Part shown: positions 1-6,925 of the stretch, one piece after another
How the letters are laid out: every line of letters starts with the position of its first letter
How positions within the stretch are numbered: the stretch's first letter is position 1
IMG/VR virus record: IMGVR_UViG_3300009509_000039
Location: 1 to 46,910 of that record
Length of the DNA stretch: 46,910 nucleotides
Direction: 5' to 3' (one strand)
DNA from: a virus
Made by a program: the position numbers and the translations under genes
Notes under the pieces: generated by a model
What the model was told of the DNA's origin: nothing
Databases searched by the model: none
The model's input: only the letters and a program-made list of their open reading frames with translations

Positions 1-15
1 CTTCGCGACATTTAG
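1..15. repeat. 15-bp direct terminal repeat (left copy)
   Basis: CTTCGCGACATTTAG opens the window and is repeated exactly at 46896-46910. This is seen directly. The simplest reading is that the two ends are one site of a circular or circularly permuted genome. A genuine short terminal repeat or cohesive end is a second possibility. Confidence 0.9.
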
Positions 16-65
16 CCCAATTATTTCCAGTATTTGCGGACAGTACCTTTATACTGTAATTCTAT

Positions 66-773
66 CTATATTGCAATCTGGCGCATGATACGCGCCCAGA
101 CCCTACGTTGGTCATTCTTAGCGAAGTATCGAGCTCTTGATATAGCCAAAAATTTTATTCTAGCCGGTTGCCTATGCTCCGGGTCAAATGCCCATAGCAT
201 ATTAACCTTTTTCTTTCCTCTCCGGCCTCTCCCAAACTTATAAAGTCCAGAAGCGTACTTATGCCAACCATGAATCACGAACGGTCCGCGGTATCCATCT
301 CGACCTAGCGCCTGGAGCATTACAATATTTTTATGTCGTAGGCTTTTACCATTGTAGTCCTCGGGTTTCGGGAAAATGTTTCCGCCTTTCATACGGACTG
401 GTCTCGATACTTGCTTGGCTTTCGATTTACGCCTGGCTAGGAGAGTAGCAACGCGCGTTCTCTTGGTCTTTTTGCCTAGCTCTTGCTCTACCAATGCAGA
501 AAATCTTGGAGCTGGTCTCACACCCATGTAGGCAGTCTGGGCGTTGATTGGCATCGAGTATTTAGCCTTAGTGTATCGCATACGGGTTTCTATAAAGCGT
601 CTATTACGAACCATGAAATAGTTATTCATTACCCGTAATGATTCATCTCGAGTTCCAGCCGCTTGACTGGTAAGCATACGAGACACGGCTACCTTGAATT
701 TTTGCTTGCCGTCTTTGAAACGTTTTATCAGCTTGGCATAGTCGGCTAGATCAATCTCGAATTCGTTGGCCAT
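66..773 (-). CDS. putative phage morphogenesis / minor tail protein (gpZ-like)
   Basis: This 235-residue basic protein begins with a helical N-terminus (ANEFEIDLADYAKLIKRFKD) and continues with many Lys/Arg residues and an RFIETRMRYTKAK-type helix. The shape resembles minor tail or tail-completion proteins of the gpZ/virion-morphogenesis type, but the match is by eye only. Because the map is probably circular, the gene lies directly upstream of the small terminase gene, on the same strand, across the map joint. The ATG sits 6 nt after the -10 box of a strong promoter (780-808) with no room for a Shine-Dalgarno sequence, so translation may be leaderless. A chromatin-like or regulatory basic protein is an alternative. 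Confidence 0.5.
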   Translation of the reverse strand: MANEFEIDLADYAKLIKRFKDGKQKFKVAVSRMLTSQAAGTRDESLRVMNNYFMVRNRRFIETRMRYTKAKYSMPINAQTAYMGVRPAPRFSALVEQELGKKTKRTRVATLLARRKSKAKQVSRPVRMKGGNIFPKPEDYNGKSLRHKNIVMLQALGRDGYRGPFVIHGWHKYASGLYKFGRGRRGKKKVNMLWAFDPEHRQPARIKFLAISRARYFAKNDQRRVWARIMRQIAI

Positions 774-779
774 ATTTCA

Positions 780-808
780 ACTATAATGAAACCTAAAGTG
801 TATGTCAA
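780..808 (-). promoter_or_regulatory. leftward sigma-70-type promoter, apparently leaderless
   Basis: On the minus strand TTGACA (808-803), a 17-nt spacer and TATAGT (785-780) form a near-consensus promoter. The ATG of the gpZ-like gene follows after exactly 6 nt, which places the predicted transcription start at the A of the ATG. TGTTACA/TGTAACA sites at 821-860 lie just upstream and may control it. Confidence 0.75.
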
Positions 809-902
809 CCAACGATTTGTTGTTACACTTTAACTGATAGTATGTAACATTGGCGTAACAGTTTTATCGTGCATCAAGATAAATGACCCTATATATAAAA
901 GG

Positions 903-934
<32 letters not shown>

Positions 935-1018
935 CTATCGGTAATATATCTGTTAACGTTGTTACGCTTGTAACAAAAAAAACAAGACCAACGATAAACG
1001 CGATTATGATAATATCGC

Positions 1019-1046
1019 TTGACATACACCCATATTATTATATACT
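1019..1046 (+). promoter_or_regulatory. rightward early promoter
   Basis: TTGACA (1019-1024), a 16-nt spacer and TATACT (1041-1046) make a strong promoter reading into the early region. The predicted start near 1053 leaves a 5' leader of about 165 nt before the gene at 1218. Three 9-bp-spaced TGTAACA-type repeats (1072-1096) and further copies lie in the start of the transcript region, as expected for autoregulation. Confidence 0.7.
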
Positions 1047-1217
1047 GTTTTTAGAATCTGCCCAAAAAAGGTGTAACAGGCGTAACAACAGTAACAGATA
1101 TTTTAAAGGCATGAAATTAAAGGTGAATCGGATCGTAGCATGTTACAAAAATTCGTAGCGACTGTTAAAATGTTACACTAAACAACGTTTACTGTAACAA
1201 ATGAAGGGATACTGTAA

Positions 1218-1775
1218 ATGGAAACAAGAAAAATGATATTTGAAGTGAATGAGGATATTTACCGCCTGTTTAAAACTACATGTTTCAATATGGGCGTAAC
1301 AATGAAATCTGTAATGTCAGAGCTCCTCGACGCCTGGCTAAAAGAAAACGGAGATCCAGAGAGCCGGTTTTATCAGGCCCAGCATTTCGAGGGTTTTGAA
1401 TACGACATGGCGATCGAGGTGCTCGGAAAGATCCTAGATTACAACCCTCGAGACATAAAGCACTATGCAGATTTTGAGACACTTTTGGACCGGCTCCGGC
1501 CCTACATACACGATATGGGCGGATATTTCGACCTGAAAGACGCTAACGCGAACGTACACAGCCTGAGAAATTTTCTCCGGATTTGGGGCCTGGCCGCGGC
1601 GCCGGATGGAGGCGTCATTATCCAACCCGGCCGGAAAGACCTGGCCGGAATAACCGGCGAGAACCAGTATGGACGGATCCTTCAGGAGATAGATGAGCAC
1701 CGGACCCACAACGGTTGGATCCTGATACCTCGAGCTCGCGAGATAATAAATGAGTATGTAAACGATATAGAATGA
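1218..1775 (+). CDS. ribbon-helix-helix-like DNA-binding protein
   Basis: This is a 185-residue protein. Residues 1-43 show the pattern of a ribbon-helix-helix domain: a short beta strand (KMIFEVNED) followed by two helices (DIYRLFKTTCFNMGVT and MKSVMSELLDAWLKEN), as in CopG/Arc proteins. The rest (about 45-185) is not recognised. It is the first gene of the early operon and sits directly downstream of the TGTAACA array, so an autoregulator or master early regulator is the natural inference. A partition or copy-control role is possible, but no ParA partner is visible. A GAAGGGA sequence upstream of the ATG can serve as a ribosome binding site. Confidence 0.6.
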   Translation: METRKMIFEVNEDIYRLFKTTCFNMGVTMKSVMSELLDAWLKENGDPESRFYQAQHFEGFEYDMAIEVLGKILDYNPRDIKHYADFETLLDRLRPYIHDMGGYFDLKDANANVHSLRNFLRIWGLAAAPDGGVIIQPGRKDLAGITGENQYGRILQEIDEHRTHNGWILIPRAREIINEYVNDIE

Positions 1776-1784
1776 TAGCAGATC

Positions 1785-1834
1785 ACACATAGTGTTGATT
1801 TTTTCAAAAATAAGTGTTGACAACCACACTATGT
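1785..1834. promoter_or_regulatory. putative operator with direct and inverted repeats
   Basis: AGTGTTGA occurs at 1791-1798 and again at 1813-1820, 22 bp apart (two helical turns). The second copy overlaps the -35 box of the promoter at 1817. ACATAGTG (1787-1794) is the inverse of CACTATGT (1827-1834), which lies in the promoter spacer. This geometry fits a repressor site controlling the gene at 1852. Confidence 0.55.
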
Positions 1835-1845
1835 CCGGTTATATT
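1817..1845 (+). promoter_or_regulatory. sigma-70-type promoter, apparently leaderless
   Basis: TTGACA (1817-1822), 17 nt and TATATT (1840-1845) form a near-consensus promoter. The first credible ATG (1852) follows the -10 box by 6 nt, so the transcript would begin at the start codon. The same geometry occurs at 773, 41603 and 46758. Confidence 0.75.
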
Positions 1846-1851
1846 AATAGT

Positions 1852-2166
1852 ATGAGCAACGGAAATAAAACAAAAAAGACCTACATAATCAAGGCCGTTA
1901 ATTCCGACACTGATACTTGCTCCTGTTGCGGCCGAACAAACCTTAAAAAAGTTGCTTGGGTTTCGATGGTAGTAGACGGTATCGAAAACGACCCGGCGCC
2001 ATTTGGGACGACTTGCGCCGCCAAGGCGATAGTCAAGCCGAAGCATACCGAGGTTACCGCCGATAATATGGATGAGGCAATTTCGGAGGCTCATGACATG
2101 AGAAGCGTAAAAGAGGCAATCAAAAGAGCCGGGAAAACAAAAAAACCGGTAAGGGTTTTTCAATAG
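1852..2166 (+). CDS. small zinc-binding phage protein
   Basis: This protein of about 104 residues has a CSCCGRTNLKK motif near residues 19-29 and a further Cys (GTTCAAKA), which suggests a zinc knuckle. The C-terminus is basic (KRAGKTKKPVRVF). The reading frame is open further upstream, but the promoter at 1817-1845 implies a start at 1852. No Shine-Dalgarno sequence precedes that ATG. Function is unknown. A host-takeover or regulatory role is only a guess from its own private promoter. Confidence 0.7.
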   Translation: MSNGNKTKKTYIIKAVNSDTDTCSCCGRTNLKKVAWVSMVVDGIENDPAPFGTTCAAKAIVKPKHTEVTADNMDEAISEAHDMRSVKEAIKRAGKTKKPVRVFQ

Positions 2167-2192
2167 CCGAAAACGGCGGAAAGGGCGAGACG

Positions 2193-2456
2193 ATGAAAAG
2201 CGCGACTCAACAATCCTTCAACCCCATCAACTACAACTTTTCTTGGACCGAGGACGGTTGGTATAAGTGGGATCGTACCGAGGCCCACAAGGCGGCGCGT
2301 AGGGCTCGCGATACCGAAATGAAAGCCCACCGTAAGGCCGGCGGCCGCTGTAAGGGCTGGACGAACCGAGATCAGCTTATCCGGAGGGGCGGGATCGGCT
2401 CTGGGCGCCCGGATGTTGAATTTTTCGTCAACGTCTACATGATAAATTATTACTAA
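2193..2456 (+). CDS. hypothetical protein
   Basis: This 87-residue protein is rich in Trp, Arg and Lys, with FSWTEDGWYKWDRTEAHKAA near the N-terminus and an Arg/Ala helix after it. No family is recognised with certainty. It follows the previous gene by 26 nt and has a purine-rich ribosome binding region (AAAGGGCGAGACG). The codon use matches the neighbouring early genes, which supports it as a real gene. Confidence 0.65.
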   Translation: MKSATQQSFNPINYNFSWTEDGWYKWDRTEAHKAARRARDTEMKAHRKAGGRCKGWTNRDQLIRRGGIGSGRPDVEFFVNVYMINYY

Positions 2457-2462
2457 ACCGAA

Positions 2463-2478
2463 ACCCCCTTTCGGGGGT
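2463..2478 (+). terminator. short GC hairpin, possible attenuator
   Basis: ACCCCC (2463-2468), loop TTTC and GGGGGT (2473-2478) form a perfect 6-bp stem just after a stop codon. No U-tract follows on the plus strand, so it may slow RNA decay or act as a weak terminator rather than a full one. Confidence 0.4.
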
Positions 2479-2536
2479 CGTCCGGGTTGCCGTCCGGGCC
2501 TGACGAGGTAGGCAAGGAAAAAAGGGAGCCGAGAAA

Positions 2537-2749
2537 ATGACACTCGAAAAAATGGTAAAAATACTCGAAAAAAACGGTTTCACAAATGCAAACGAATACA
2601 ACTGGGAAGATGAAAACGGAATACATGTTTTTTCGAGAGAATGTCAAGGGGTTGGATATCAGAGGACTAGCATCGCATCTGTGAGCTATAACAAAAACAC
2701 AAAAAGCGGTTGGTTTCACGCTATCGGGAAACGCCCGATAAAAATATAG
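2537..2749 (+). CDS. hypothetical protein
   Basis: This is a 70-residue protein preceded by GGAGCCGAGAAA, a reasonable ribosome binding site. It starts with an amphipathic helix (TLEKMVKILEKNGFTNANEY) followed by probable beta strands with aromatic residues (IHVFSRE, SGWFHAIG). No known family is recognised. It sits in a run of similar-sized early genes on the same strand. Confidence 0.65.
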   Translation: MTLEKMVKILEKNGFTNANEYNWEDENGIHVFSRECQGVGYQRTSIASVSYNKNTKSGWFHAIGKRPIKI

Positions 2750-2764
2750 AAGGGAGCAAGGGAA

Positions 2765-2986
2765 ATGGAAAGCAAAAACGACCTAGACAGATTCGGACCG
2801 ATAGCGCGCGGTATCGTTTACGCGGCCGAGCGTGGCCCTGTCAACCCGTATGATTATTTCGGGCACCGCATGCGCCGATCATGGGCATACGCATACTTTG
2901 ATCGGTTGTGGTGTGCCGGTTTGCTCGAACTCGTACCGGCGCCAGAGGGTCGGAGAGGGCATCATTGGTACAAAGCTACCAAATAA
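2765..2986 (+). CDS. hypothetical protein, possible winged-helix fold
   Basis: This 73-residue protein has a pattern of short helices (GPIARGIVYAAERG, MRRSWAYAYFDRLWCAGLLE) followed by a basic hairpin (GRRGHHWYKATK). That would suit a small winged-helix domain, but this is inference. The start has a strong AGAAGGGAGCAAGGGA upstream. Confidence 0.65.
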   Translation: MESKNDLDRFGPIARGIVYAAERGPVNPYDYFGHRMRRSWAYAYFDRLWCAGLLELVPAPEGRRGHHWYKATK

Positions 2987-3004
2987 AACAAAAAGGGGGT
3001 TCCG

Positions 3005-3181
3005 ATGAAATCAGACGAGACATTGTCAAGAGAGATAATAGATGACGTTTTCGGCCGCATGGATCGCGCGCTCGAGCAGCTCAAAAACGAGGTAGGTATC
3101 CGGCCGGACGAAAAAAAACAACACTATGTCTTGACAGGCGGTTCAAATTTCGGTAACGTGGAAAATTGCAAGGACCGCTAA
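3005..3181 (+). CDS. short hypothetical protein (58 aa)
   Basis: This small open frame starts MKSDETLSREIIDDVFGRMD and ends NCKDR. An excellent ribosome binding site (AAAAGGGGGT, 5 nt from the ATG) and codon use like the neighbours support it. Residues 5-35 form one acidic amphipathic helix. Function is unknown. Confidence 0.6.
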   Translation: MKSDETLSREIIDDVFGRMDRALEQLKNEVGIRPDEKKQHYVLTGGSNFGNVENCKDR

Positions 3182-3189
3182 GATCAAAT

Positions 3190-3235
3190 CGTAACGCTCA
3201 GCCGGCGCCCATACAGCCGGATCCGGAGTGTTACG
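3190..3235 (+). promoter_or_regulatory. stable RNA stem-loop in the leader of the hexapeptide-repeat gene
   Basis: CGTAACGCTC (3190-3199) pairs with GAGTGTTACG (3226-3235), with one G-U pair on the plus-strand RNA. Inside it CCGGC (3202-3206) pairs with GCCGG (3216-3220). The structure ends 3 nt before the GGAGG (3239-3243) of the next gene. There is no U-tract. A translational control element is likelier than a terminator. Confidence 0.5.
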
Positions 3236-3251
3236 CATGGAGGCGGACGAG

Positions 3252-3741
3252 ATGACCAAAAAATACGAATTTACTGGAGAAACTATAGATATAGGCGGTA
3301 AAATATTAAACCGCGTCAGATATCTAAAAAAAGGCGATCTCGGAGGATGGATAGAAAAAGAATCGAATCTATCACACTCCGGGAACGCGGAGGTCTCCGG
3401 GGACGCGAGGGTCTACGGGAACGCGTGGGTCTACGGGAACGCGATGGTCTACGGGAACGCGATGGTCTACGGGAACGCGTGGGTCTACGGGGAACGCGTG
3501 GGTTATTTCCCCGCTACAGATTCACGGCTCCCGTCATCATATAACAACTTGCTCACACACAAAGATCGCAATCGGCTGTGAGGTACATAGTATCGAGCAT
3601 TGGCGCGAGCATTATAAAAGCATAGGCCACGCAAACGACTACACCCACGATCAAATCAAAGAATATCAATGGTTGATCGAAGTCGCGGCCGAATGGTTGA
3701 GATATCAACGCGATATCGGAGCAATTGGAGATAATAAATGA
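3252..3741 (+). pseudogene. hexapeptide-repeat (beta-helix) phage protein, interrupted by one extra G
   Basis: From ATG 3252 (GGAGG 8 nt upstream) the frame encodes TKKYEFTGETIDIGGK and then KKGDLGGWIEKE, followed by GNAWVYGNA-type hexapeptide repeats. This is a common phage family expected to form a left-handed beta-helix. At 3489-3492 a repeat unit has GGGG where the others have GGG. The frame then shifts and stops at 3581. In the +1 frame the family C-terminus continues perfectly (HGSRHHITTC, KIAIGCEVHSIEHWREHY) to a TGA at 3739-3741, which overlaps the next ATG. Removing one G restores a protein of about 162 residues. The gene may be a recent pseudogene, a phase variant, a +1 frameshift gene or a sequencing error in a G-run. 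Confidence 0.8.
3381..3507 (+). repeat. 18-bp tandem repeat, 7 units
   Basis: Units of the type GGGAACGCGTGGGTCTAC start at 3381, 3399, 3417, 3435, 3453, 3471 and 3489. Each encodes a GNAxVY hexapeptide. The last unit carries the extra G. Such an array is prone to slippage and copy-number change. Confidence 0.9.
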
Positions 3742-3947
3742 CCGCGGAGACATTCAAAAAAATTCAAGATATATTAGCCATGACCAACGCGGAAATAGCG
3801 GCCGAGCTCGGGATCTCTGTTTCGGCCGTTGAGAAATGGAGAACAGGAGAGCGGAATATTTCTCCAGGAATGGCGATCGCAATCGAACGTATGCACCGAG
3901 AAATGATCGTAAAGCGAAATTGGGGGAAATATGGCAAGCCGGCTTGA
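3738..3947 (+). CDS. helix-turn-helix transcriptional regulator (small, Cro-like)
   Basis: This 69-residue protein has a clear helix-turn-helix at about residues 15-38 (MTNAEIAAELGISVSAVEKW) followed by RTGERNISPGMAIAIERM. That is typical of XRE/Cro-type proteins that read DNA through helix 3. The ATG overlaps the TGA of the repaired frame of the preceding gene (ATGA). It is a good candidate to regulate early transcription, but its operator is not known. Confidence 0.75.
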   Translation: MTAETFKKIQDILAMTNAEIAAELGISVSAVEKWRTGERNISPGMAIAIERMHREMIVKRNWGKYGKPA

Positions 3948-4233
3948 AAAATGGGAGAGGTCGCCAAAAATTTCGGGTAACAGTTTTTGCTGTTCGTATT
4001 TTCGAAAACCTCTAAAGAGAGCTCGACACTGTAAAAACCACGTGCTCCGTGAGACGCCGTCCGGTATTTTCTGTTTTGCTCATTACACGAATTTACCCGA
4101 TTGTGAGATCGCCGGATGTAGCGAGCCGGCGATCATGGACGGATTTTGCCGGAATCACTGTTACTCCGAGGAGCCGACAGAGTTATTTTTCTGTTACTCG
4201 ATGATTTCAGAAATCGTTTTGTGGAGGCCGTAA
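3931..4233 (+). CDS. Cys/His-rich zinc-binding protein
   Basis: This 100-residue protein has two related Cys/His clusters: RARHCKNHVLRETPSGIFCFAHY and CEIAGCSEPAIMDGFCRNHC. Each fits a small treble-clef or zinc-knuckle unit of the kind found in HNH-like phage proteins, but no catalytic HNH motif is visible. The start overlaps the end of the regulator gene by 17 nt. Function is unknown. Confidence 0.65.
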   Translation: MASRLEKWERSPKISGNSFCCSYFRKPLKRARHCKNHVLRETPSGIFCFAHYTNLPDCEIAGCSEPAIMDGFCRNHCYSEEPTELFFCYSMISEIVLWRP

Positions 4234-4234
4234 T

Positions 4235-4639
4235 ATGTACGAAAAATCATACGACGGCCGTAAATGGTATCCGGTCTCGATGTTAGATCTCGAGCAATCG
4301 CTAAAGGATAGTATTTTTATTCATGGGCGCCCGGTTCCGTTCAAGACGATACTGGCCGATTTATCACAGGGTAAGCCGGTTTATACAAGAGGCGTACAGT
4401 ATCGCCGTACAGGAGAGATCAAAGGCGAACTGTACATAACGCCCATTGTACATGCAACCGCGATTTGCGGCCCATGTGGCAAGGCCGAGGATAAAACCGC
4501 GACCGTAACCGTGAGAGGAAAACCGATCGAGTGTATGATATGCCGTGAGAAATACTGCCACGCCGAAAAATCACGAGGATTGAAAACCGTTGGAGAACTG
4601 GAAAACGATATCGTTTTTTTGAGGCATCTAAAGAAATGA
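4235..4639 (+). CDS. hypothetical protein with zinc ribbon
   Basis: This 134-residue protein carries a four-cysteine zinc-ribbon pattern near residues 78-108 (CGPCGKAEDKT and ECMICREKYCHAEK). The N-terminal half has no recognised motif. It ends with ATGA overlapping the next start, which suggests translational coupling in the early operon. Confidence 0.65.
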   Translation: MYEKSYDGRKWYPVSMLDLEQSLKDSIFIHGRPVPFKTILADLSQGKPVYTRGVQYRRTGEIKGELYITPIVHATAICGPCGKAEDKTATVTVRGKPIECMICREKYCHAEKSRGLKTVGELENDIVFLRHLKK

Positions 4640-4836
4640 AAACGAAATCAGAAATAGAACAGATGCTATGGCAAGAGATAAAGGAAAACGGGTTATACGT
4701 ATCGGCAAAAAACCTACCGATGGCCGATGAGATCATAGACGCCGTGGCGTTCAAATTATATAACCAATACCGCGTTGCGGTATCACATCTGATAGAAGAT
4801 ATCGGATATATCAACCGAAAGGACAACGAAAAATGA
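4636..4836 (+). CDS. small hypothetical helical protein
   Basis: This is a 66-residue, mostly helical protein (KTKSEIEQMLWQEIKENG, MADEIIDAVAFKLYNQYR). It is coupled by 4-bp overlaps to the genes on both sides. No family is recognised. Confidence 0.6.
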   Translation: MKTKSEIEQMLWQEIKENGLYVSAKNLPMADEIIDAVAFKLYNQYRVAVSHLIEDIGYINRKDNEK

Positions 4837-5207
4837 ACAAAAACGCATGGGAAGAAATTTCCGTCAATGGCATTGCCTCTGGTAAGGCGATAGAACAAAC
4901 GGATTTTCAACTCGCAAGGGCGATCGAAAATTGCCTAGATCCTAATACAGAGGCGACGGCCATTAGAAAAGTTGTCTTGACCCTGTCGTTAAAGCCGAAC
5001 GCGGATCGCACAAAGGCCGAAATATCCCACAAGGTTGACGTCAAGCTACAATGCGATGCGCCAGGCGTTGACATAGTACAGCTCTCGAGAACCCATAAGA
5101 AAGGCTATGTCATGGTAGCCGAACAAATGAACCTCGACGAGCTAATAGAAAAAGAGAGAGAGCAAAACGGAATTGAGACACTCAAAACCGAGGAGGGATC
5201 AAAATGA
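4833..5207 (+). CDS. conserved phage early protein (replication-module associated)
   Basis: This 124-residue protein has the core IRKVVLTLSLKPNADRTKAE followed by VDVKLQCDAPGVDIVQLSR. From memory this resembles a small family annotated in Gram-positive phages as 'replication terminator protein', found next to the gene type that follows here. The similarity is by eye and the function unproven. The coding frame is coupled on both sides by ATGA overlaps. Confidence 0.55.
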   Translation: MNKNAWEEISVNGIASGKAIEQTDFQLARAIENCLDPNTEATAIRKVVLTLSLKPNADRTKAEISHKVDVKLQCDAPGVDIVQLSRTHKKGYVMVAEQMNLDELIEKEREQNGIETLKTEEGSK

Positions 5208-5908
5208 TAAAAGAAGCGATTGAAAAAATATTGGAATTGAACCGTGAGACGATTTGTGAGATAGACGGCCGCGAATATTCAACGGTCAATTTGTTTCCTA
5301 CTCATCCGATGAAATGCAGCGCGATCGTAATCCACACGTTAACCGGTCTCGTGGATTGGATCAACAATAAAAATGAACCGGATCCTTGTTTCGTATGGGT
5401 TGCAAACGAAAATACCGTTTTTGCGCTCGGGGAGCTCCAGGAAAAATGGAGACAGCGAGAACAATTCTTAAAAGTCGAGCTATTCAGTTATAACGGTTTT
5501 CCGTTCAATGAGTTTATCGACATTGAACGCTTCATAATAGAAGTACAATCGAAATTTGTAGAGACGGAAATAAGAAACAAGTTGATAAAGGCCGTCTCGA
5601 GCATAACCGGCGATCTGGTAGTACAGGCGGATGACGACGGCGCCGCCCAAACCGTTACCGTAAAAGACGCGATCGGCCGCCTGAATGACACAACAATGGA
5701 TCCGATTATTTCTTTACGTCCATATCGAACATTCAGAGAAATTGAACAACCTGAGAGCCGGTTTTTGTTGAGATTCAAACGGAATACCGGGAAATTACCT
5801 TGGATCGCATTATTCGAGGCGGACGGCGGAGAGTGGAAAATAGAGGCGATCGCGAACATAAAACACTATTTGCAACAAAAAAAGACAGGCGTTGAAATTA
5901 TCGCCTAA
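5204..5908 (+). CDS. conserved phage early protein of unknown function
   Basis: This 234-residue protein has several recognisable blocks: FEIDG-like start (ICEIDGREYSTVNLFP), HTLTGLVDWI, FIDIERFIIEVQSKFV, VKDAIGRLN, then LRPYRTFREIEQPESRFLLR and ALFEADGGEWKIEAIANIK. The PYRTF...EQPES block is, to my recollection, the hallmark of a family found in many phages near RecT and replication genes. Its biochemical role is not known. It starts in an ATGA overlap with the previous gene. Confidence 0.6.
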   Translation: MIKEAIEKILELNRETICEIDGREYSTVNLFPTHPMKCSAIVIHTLTGLVDWINNKNEPDPCFVWVANENTVFALGELQEKWRQREQFLKVELFSYNGFPFNEFIDIERFIIEVQSKFVETEIRNKLIKAVSSITGDLVVQADDDGAAQTVTVKDAIGRLNDTTMDPIISLRPYRTFREIEQPESRFLLRFKRNTGKLPWIALFEADGGEWKIEAIANIKHYLQQKKTGVEIIA

Positions 5909-5929
5909 ATAAAGAAAGGACAACGAAAA

Positions 5930-6178
5930 ATGAACGACGAAAAAAAACCGAGACAGAGCAAAACCGATTATTTCGTGATCAACGGAGATCTGGAGGCCCA
6001 GACGTTCAAGACCAAAAAAGAGCTCGACGCATGGATCAAGGAAAACCACATTGAGCCGCACAAGTCGGATCATCTCCAGGCGCGCGGTTTCGTGCAAGAC
6101 CTAGCCGGAGACGCGTTCCTGATAATCAAAGGTCGGATCGTCTGGGCTAAGTCAGTACAAAAGATCACGTTCTCATGA
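5930..6178 (+). CDS. hypothetical protein
   Basis: This is an 82-residue protein preceded by AAAGAAAGGACAACGAAAA. It may be a small alpha/beta fold (YFVINGDLEAQTFKTKKELD, AFLIIKGRIVWAK). No family is recognised. It ends in an overlap with the next start. Confidence 0.6.
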   Translation: MNDEKKPRQSKTDYFVINGDLEAQTFKTKKELDAWIKENHIEPHKSDHLQARGFVQDLAGDAFLIIKGRIVWAKSVQKITFS

Positions 6179-6384
6179 TAACGATCCGGAGGATTAAGGC
6201 CGGAGATCGATTAGTCCATAGGATCGCTCCGGCCGTTTTCAAATCCGCTCGAGCTCCGACCGATGGAATTCTAATCGAGGGCGTTGCAGAATACTCGATT
6301 TACCTGCGAGCGATCGATTTGAAACGGTTTCTCGATAGCGACCTGGAGATCGTTAGGATCGATCCGTGGAGGGAGGATTCGTAA
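6175..6384 (+). CDS. small protein with PWRED tail; paralogue of the gene at 45707-45916
   Basis: This 69-residue protein has probable beta strands (ITIRRIKAGDRL, DGILIEGVAEYSIYLR) and ends LEIVRIDPWREDS. The late-region protein at 45707-45916 shares the plan and the ending (IDEIEVDPWRED), so the two are paralogues or were acquired from related sources. Function is unknown. The stop overlaps the next ATG (TAATG). Confidence 0.6.
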   Translation: MITIRRIKAGDRLVHRIAPAVFKSARAPTDGILIEGVAEYSIYLRAIDLKRFLDSDLEIVRIDPWREDS

Positions 6385-6668
6385 TGCAAAAAGTATTAGA
6401 TCCGGCCAAAGACAAAAATTATTGTATCGATTGTCGGTTTGCCAAAGTGAAAAGCCCCATGGGTAAATATCTCATCCCGATCCAGGATACAATATCCGAG
6501 GCTGTTTGTTATAATGAAAAATTCAGAGATTCGATTGGGTTGTATCGTAAATGTCAAGACATTAGGGATCATTGGCATTGTCATCAATTCGAACCGATAA
6601 CCGACAAGGATCGAGAAAACAATTGGAGAGAGGTTTTCGACAAATGCCAAGCTGGCTTATCCAAATAA
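6384..6668 (+). CDS. Cys/His-rich small protein
   Basis: The start is placed at 6384 because GGAGGGAGGATTCGTAATG gives an ideal ribosome binding site and a stop/start overlap. The frame is open 18 nt further upstream. The 94-residue protein has CIDCRFAK, a later CYNEKF, and KCQDIRDHWHCHQFEP. This spacing suits a zinc site. A similar pattern occurs in the protein at 6926. Function is unknown. Confidence 0.6.
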   Translation: MQKVLDPAKDKNYCIDCRFAKVKSPMGKYLIPIQDTISEAVCYNEKFRDSIGLYRKCQDIRDHWHCHQFEPITDKDRENNWREVFDKCQAGLSK

Positions 6669-6925
6669 TAACGCTCGGAATTCCGGCGATCGTCGAGGCG
6701 ATTTCGAGTGCGCGCGCGAAATCCAACGCCCGGAAAGGCGAGTCGTCCAAGCTGAAAAGACAAATAGACAAGGCAAAACGCAAGGCCGCGGCCGAGGCCG
6801 CCAGAGCTAGACGTGCCGAGGACCGCGTTAAATGGCTCGAATTTCAGGAACGCTTGGCCAGGGAGCGAAGATCGGCGATGATACCGCGTAATATTCCGCC
6901 GAATCCGTATGAGGAGGATCGTTAA
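6644..6925 (+). CDS. membrane-anchored coiled-coil small protein
   Basis: Starting at 6644, the 93-residue product begins with a hydrophobic segment (PSWLIQIITLGIPAIVEAIS). A long, very basic, Ala/Arg/Lys-rich helix follows (residues about 20-75), which could bind nucleic acid or form a coiled coil. The frame is open upstream to 6572, but the hydrophobic start after GGAGAGAGG is the more natural one. It overlaps the previous gene by 25 nt. Confidence 0.55.
   Translation: MPSWLIQIITLGIPAIVEAISSARAKSNARKGESSKLKRQIDKAKRKAAAEAARARRAEDRVKWLEFQERLARERRSAMIPRNIPPNPYEEDR

Noticed and set aside
1218-1775. Plasmid-type partition system (phage-plasmid)
   Set aside because: The ribbon-helix-helix protein and repeats would fit, but no ParA/ParM-type ATPase or plasmid replication initiator was recognised.
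3381-3507. Possible CRISPR-like array
   Set aside because: The 18-bp units are directly adjacent without spacers and encode a hexapeptide repeat in frame.
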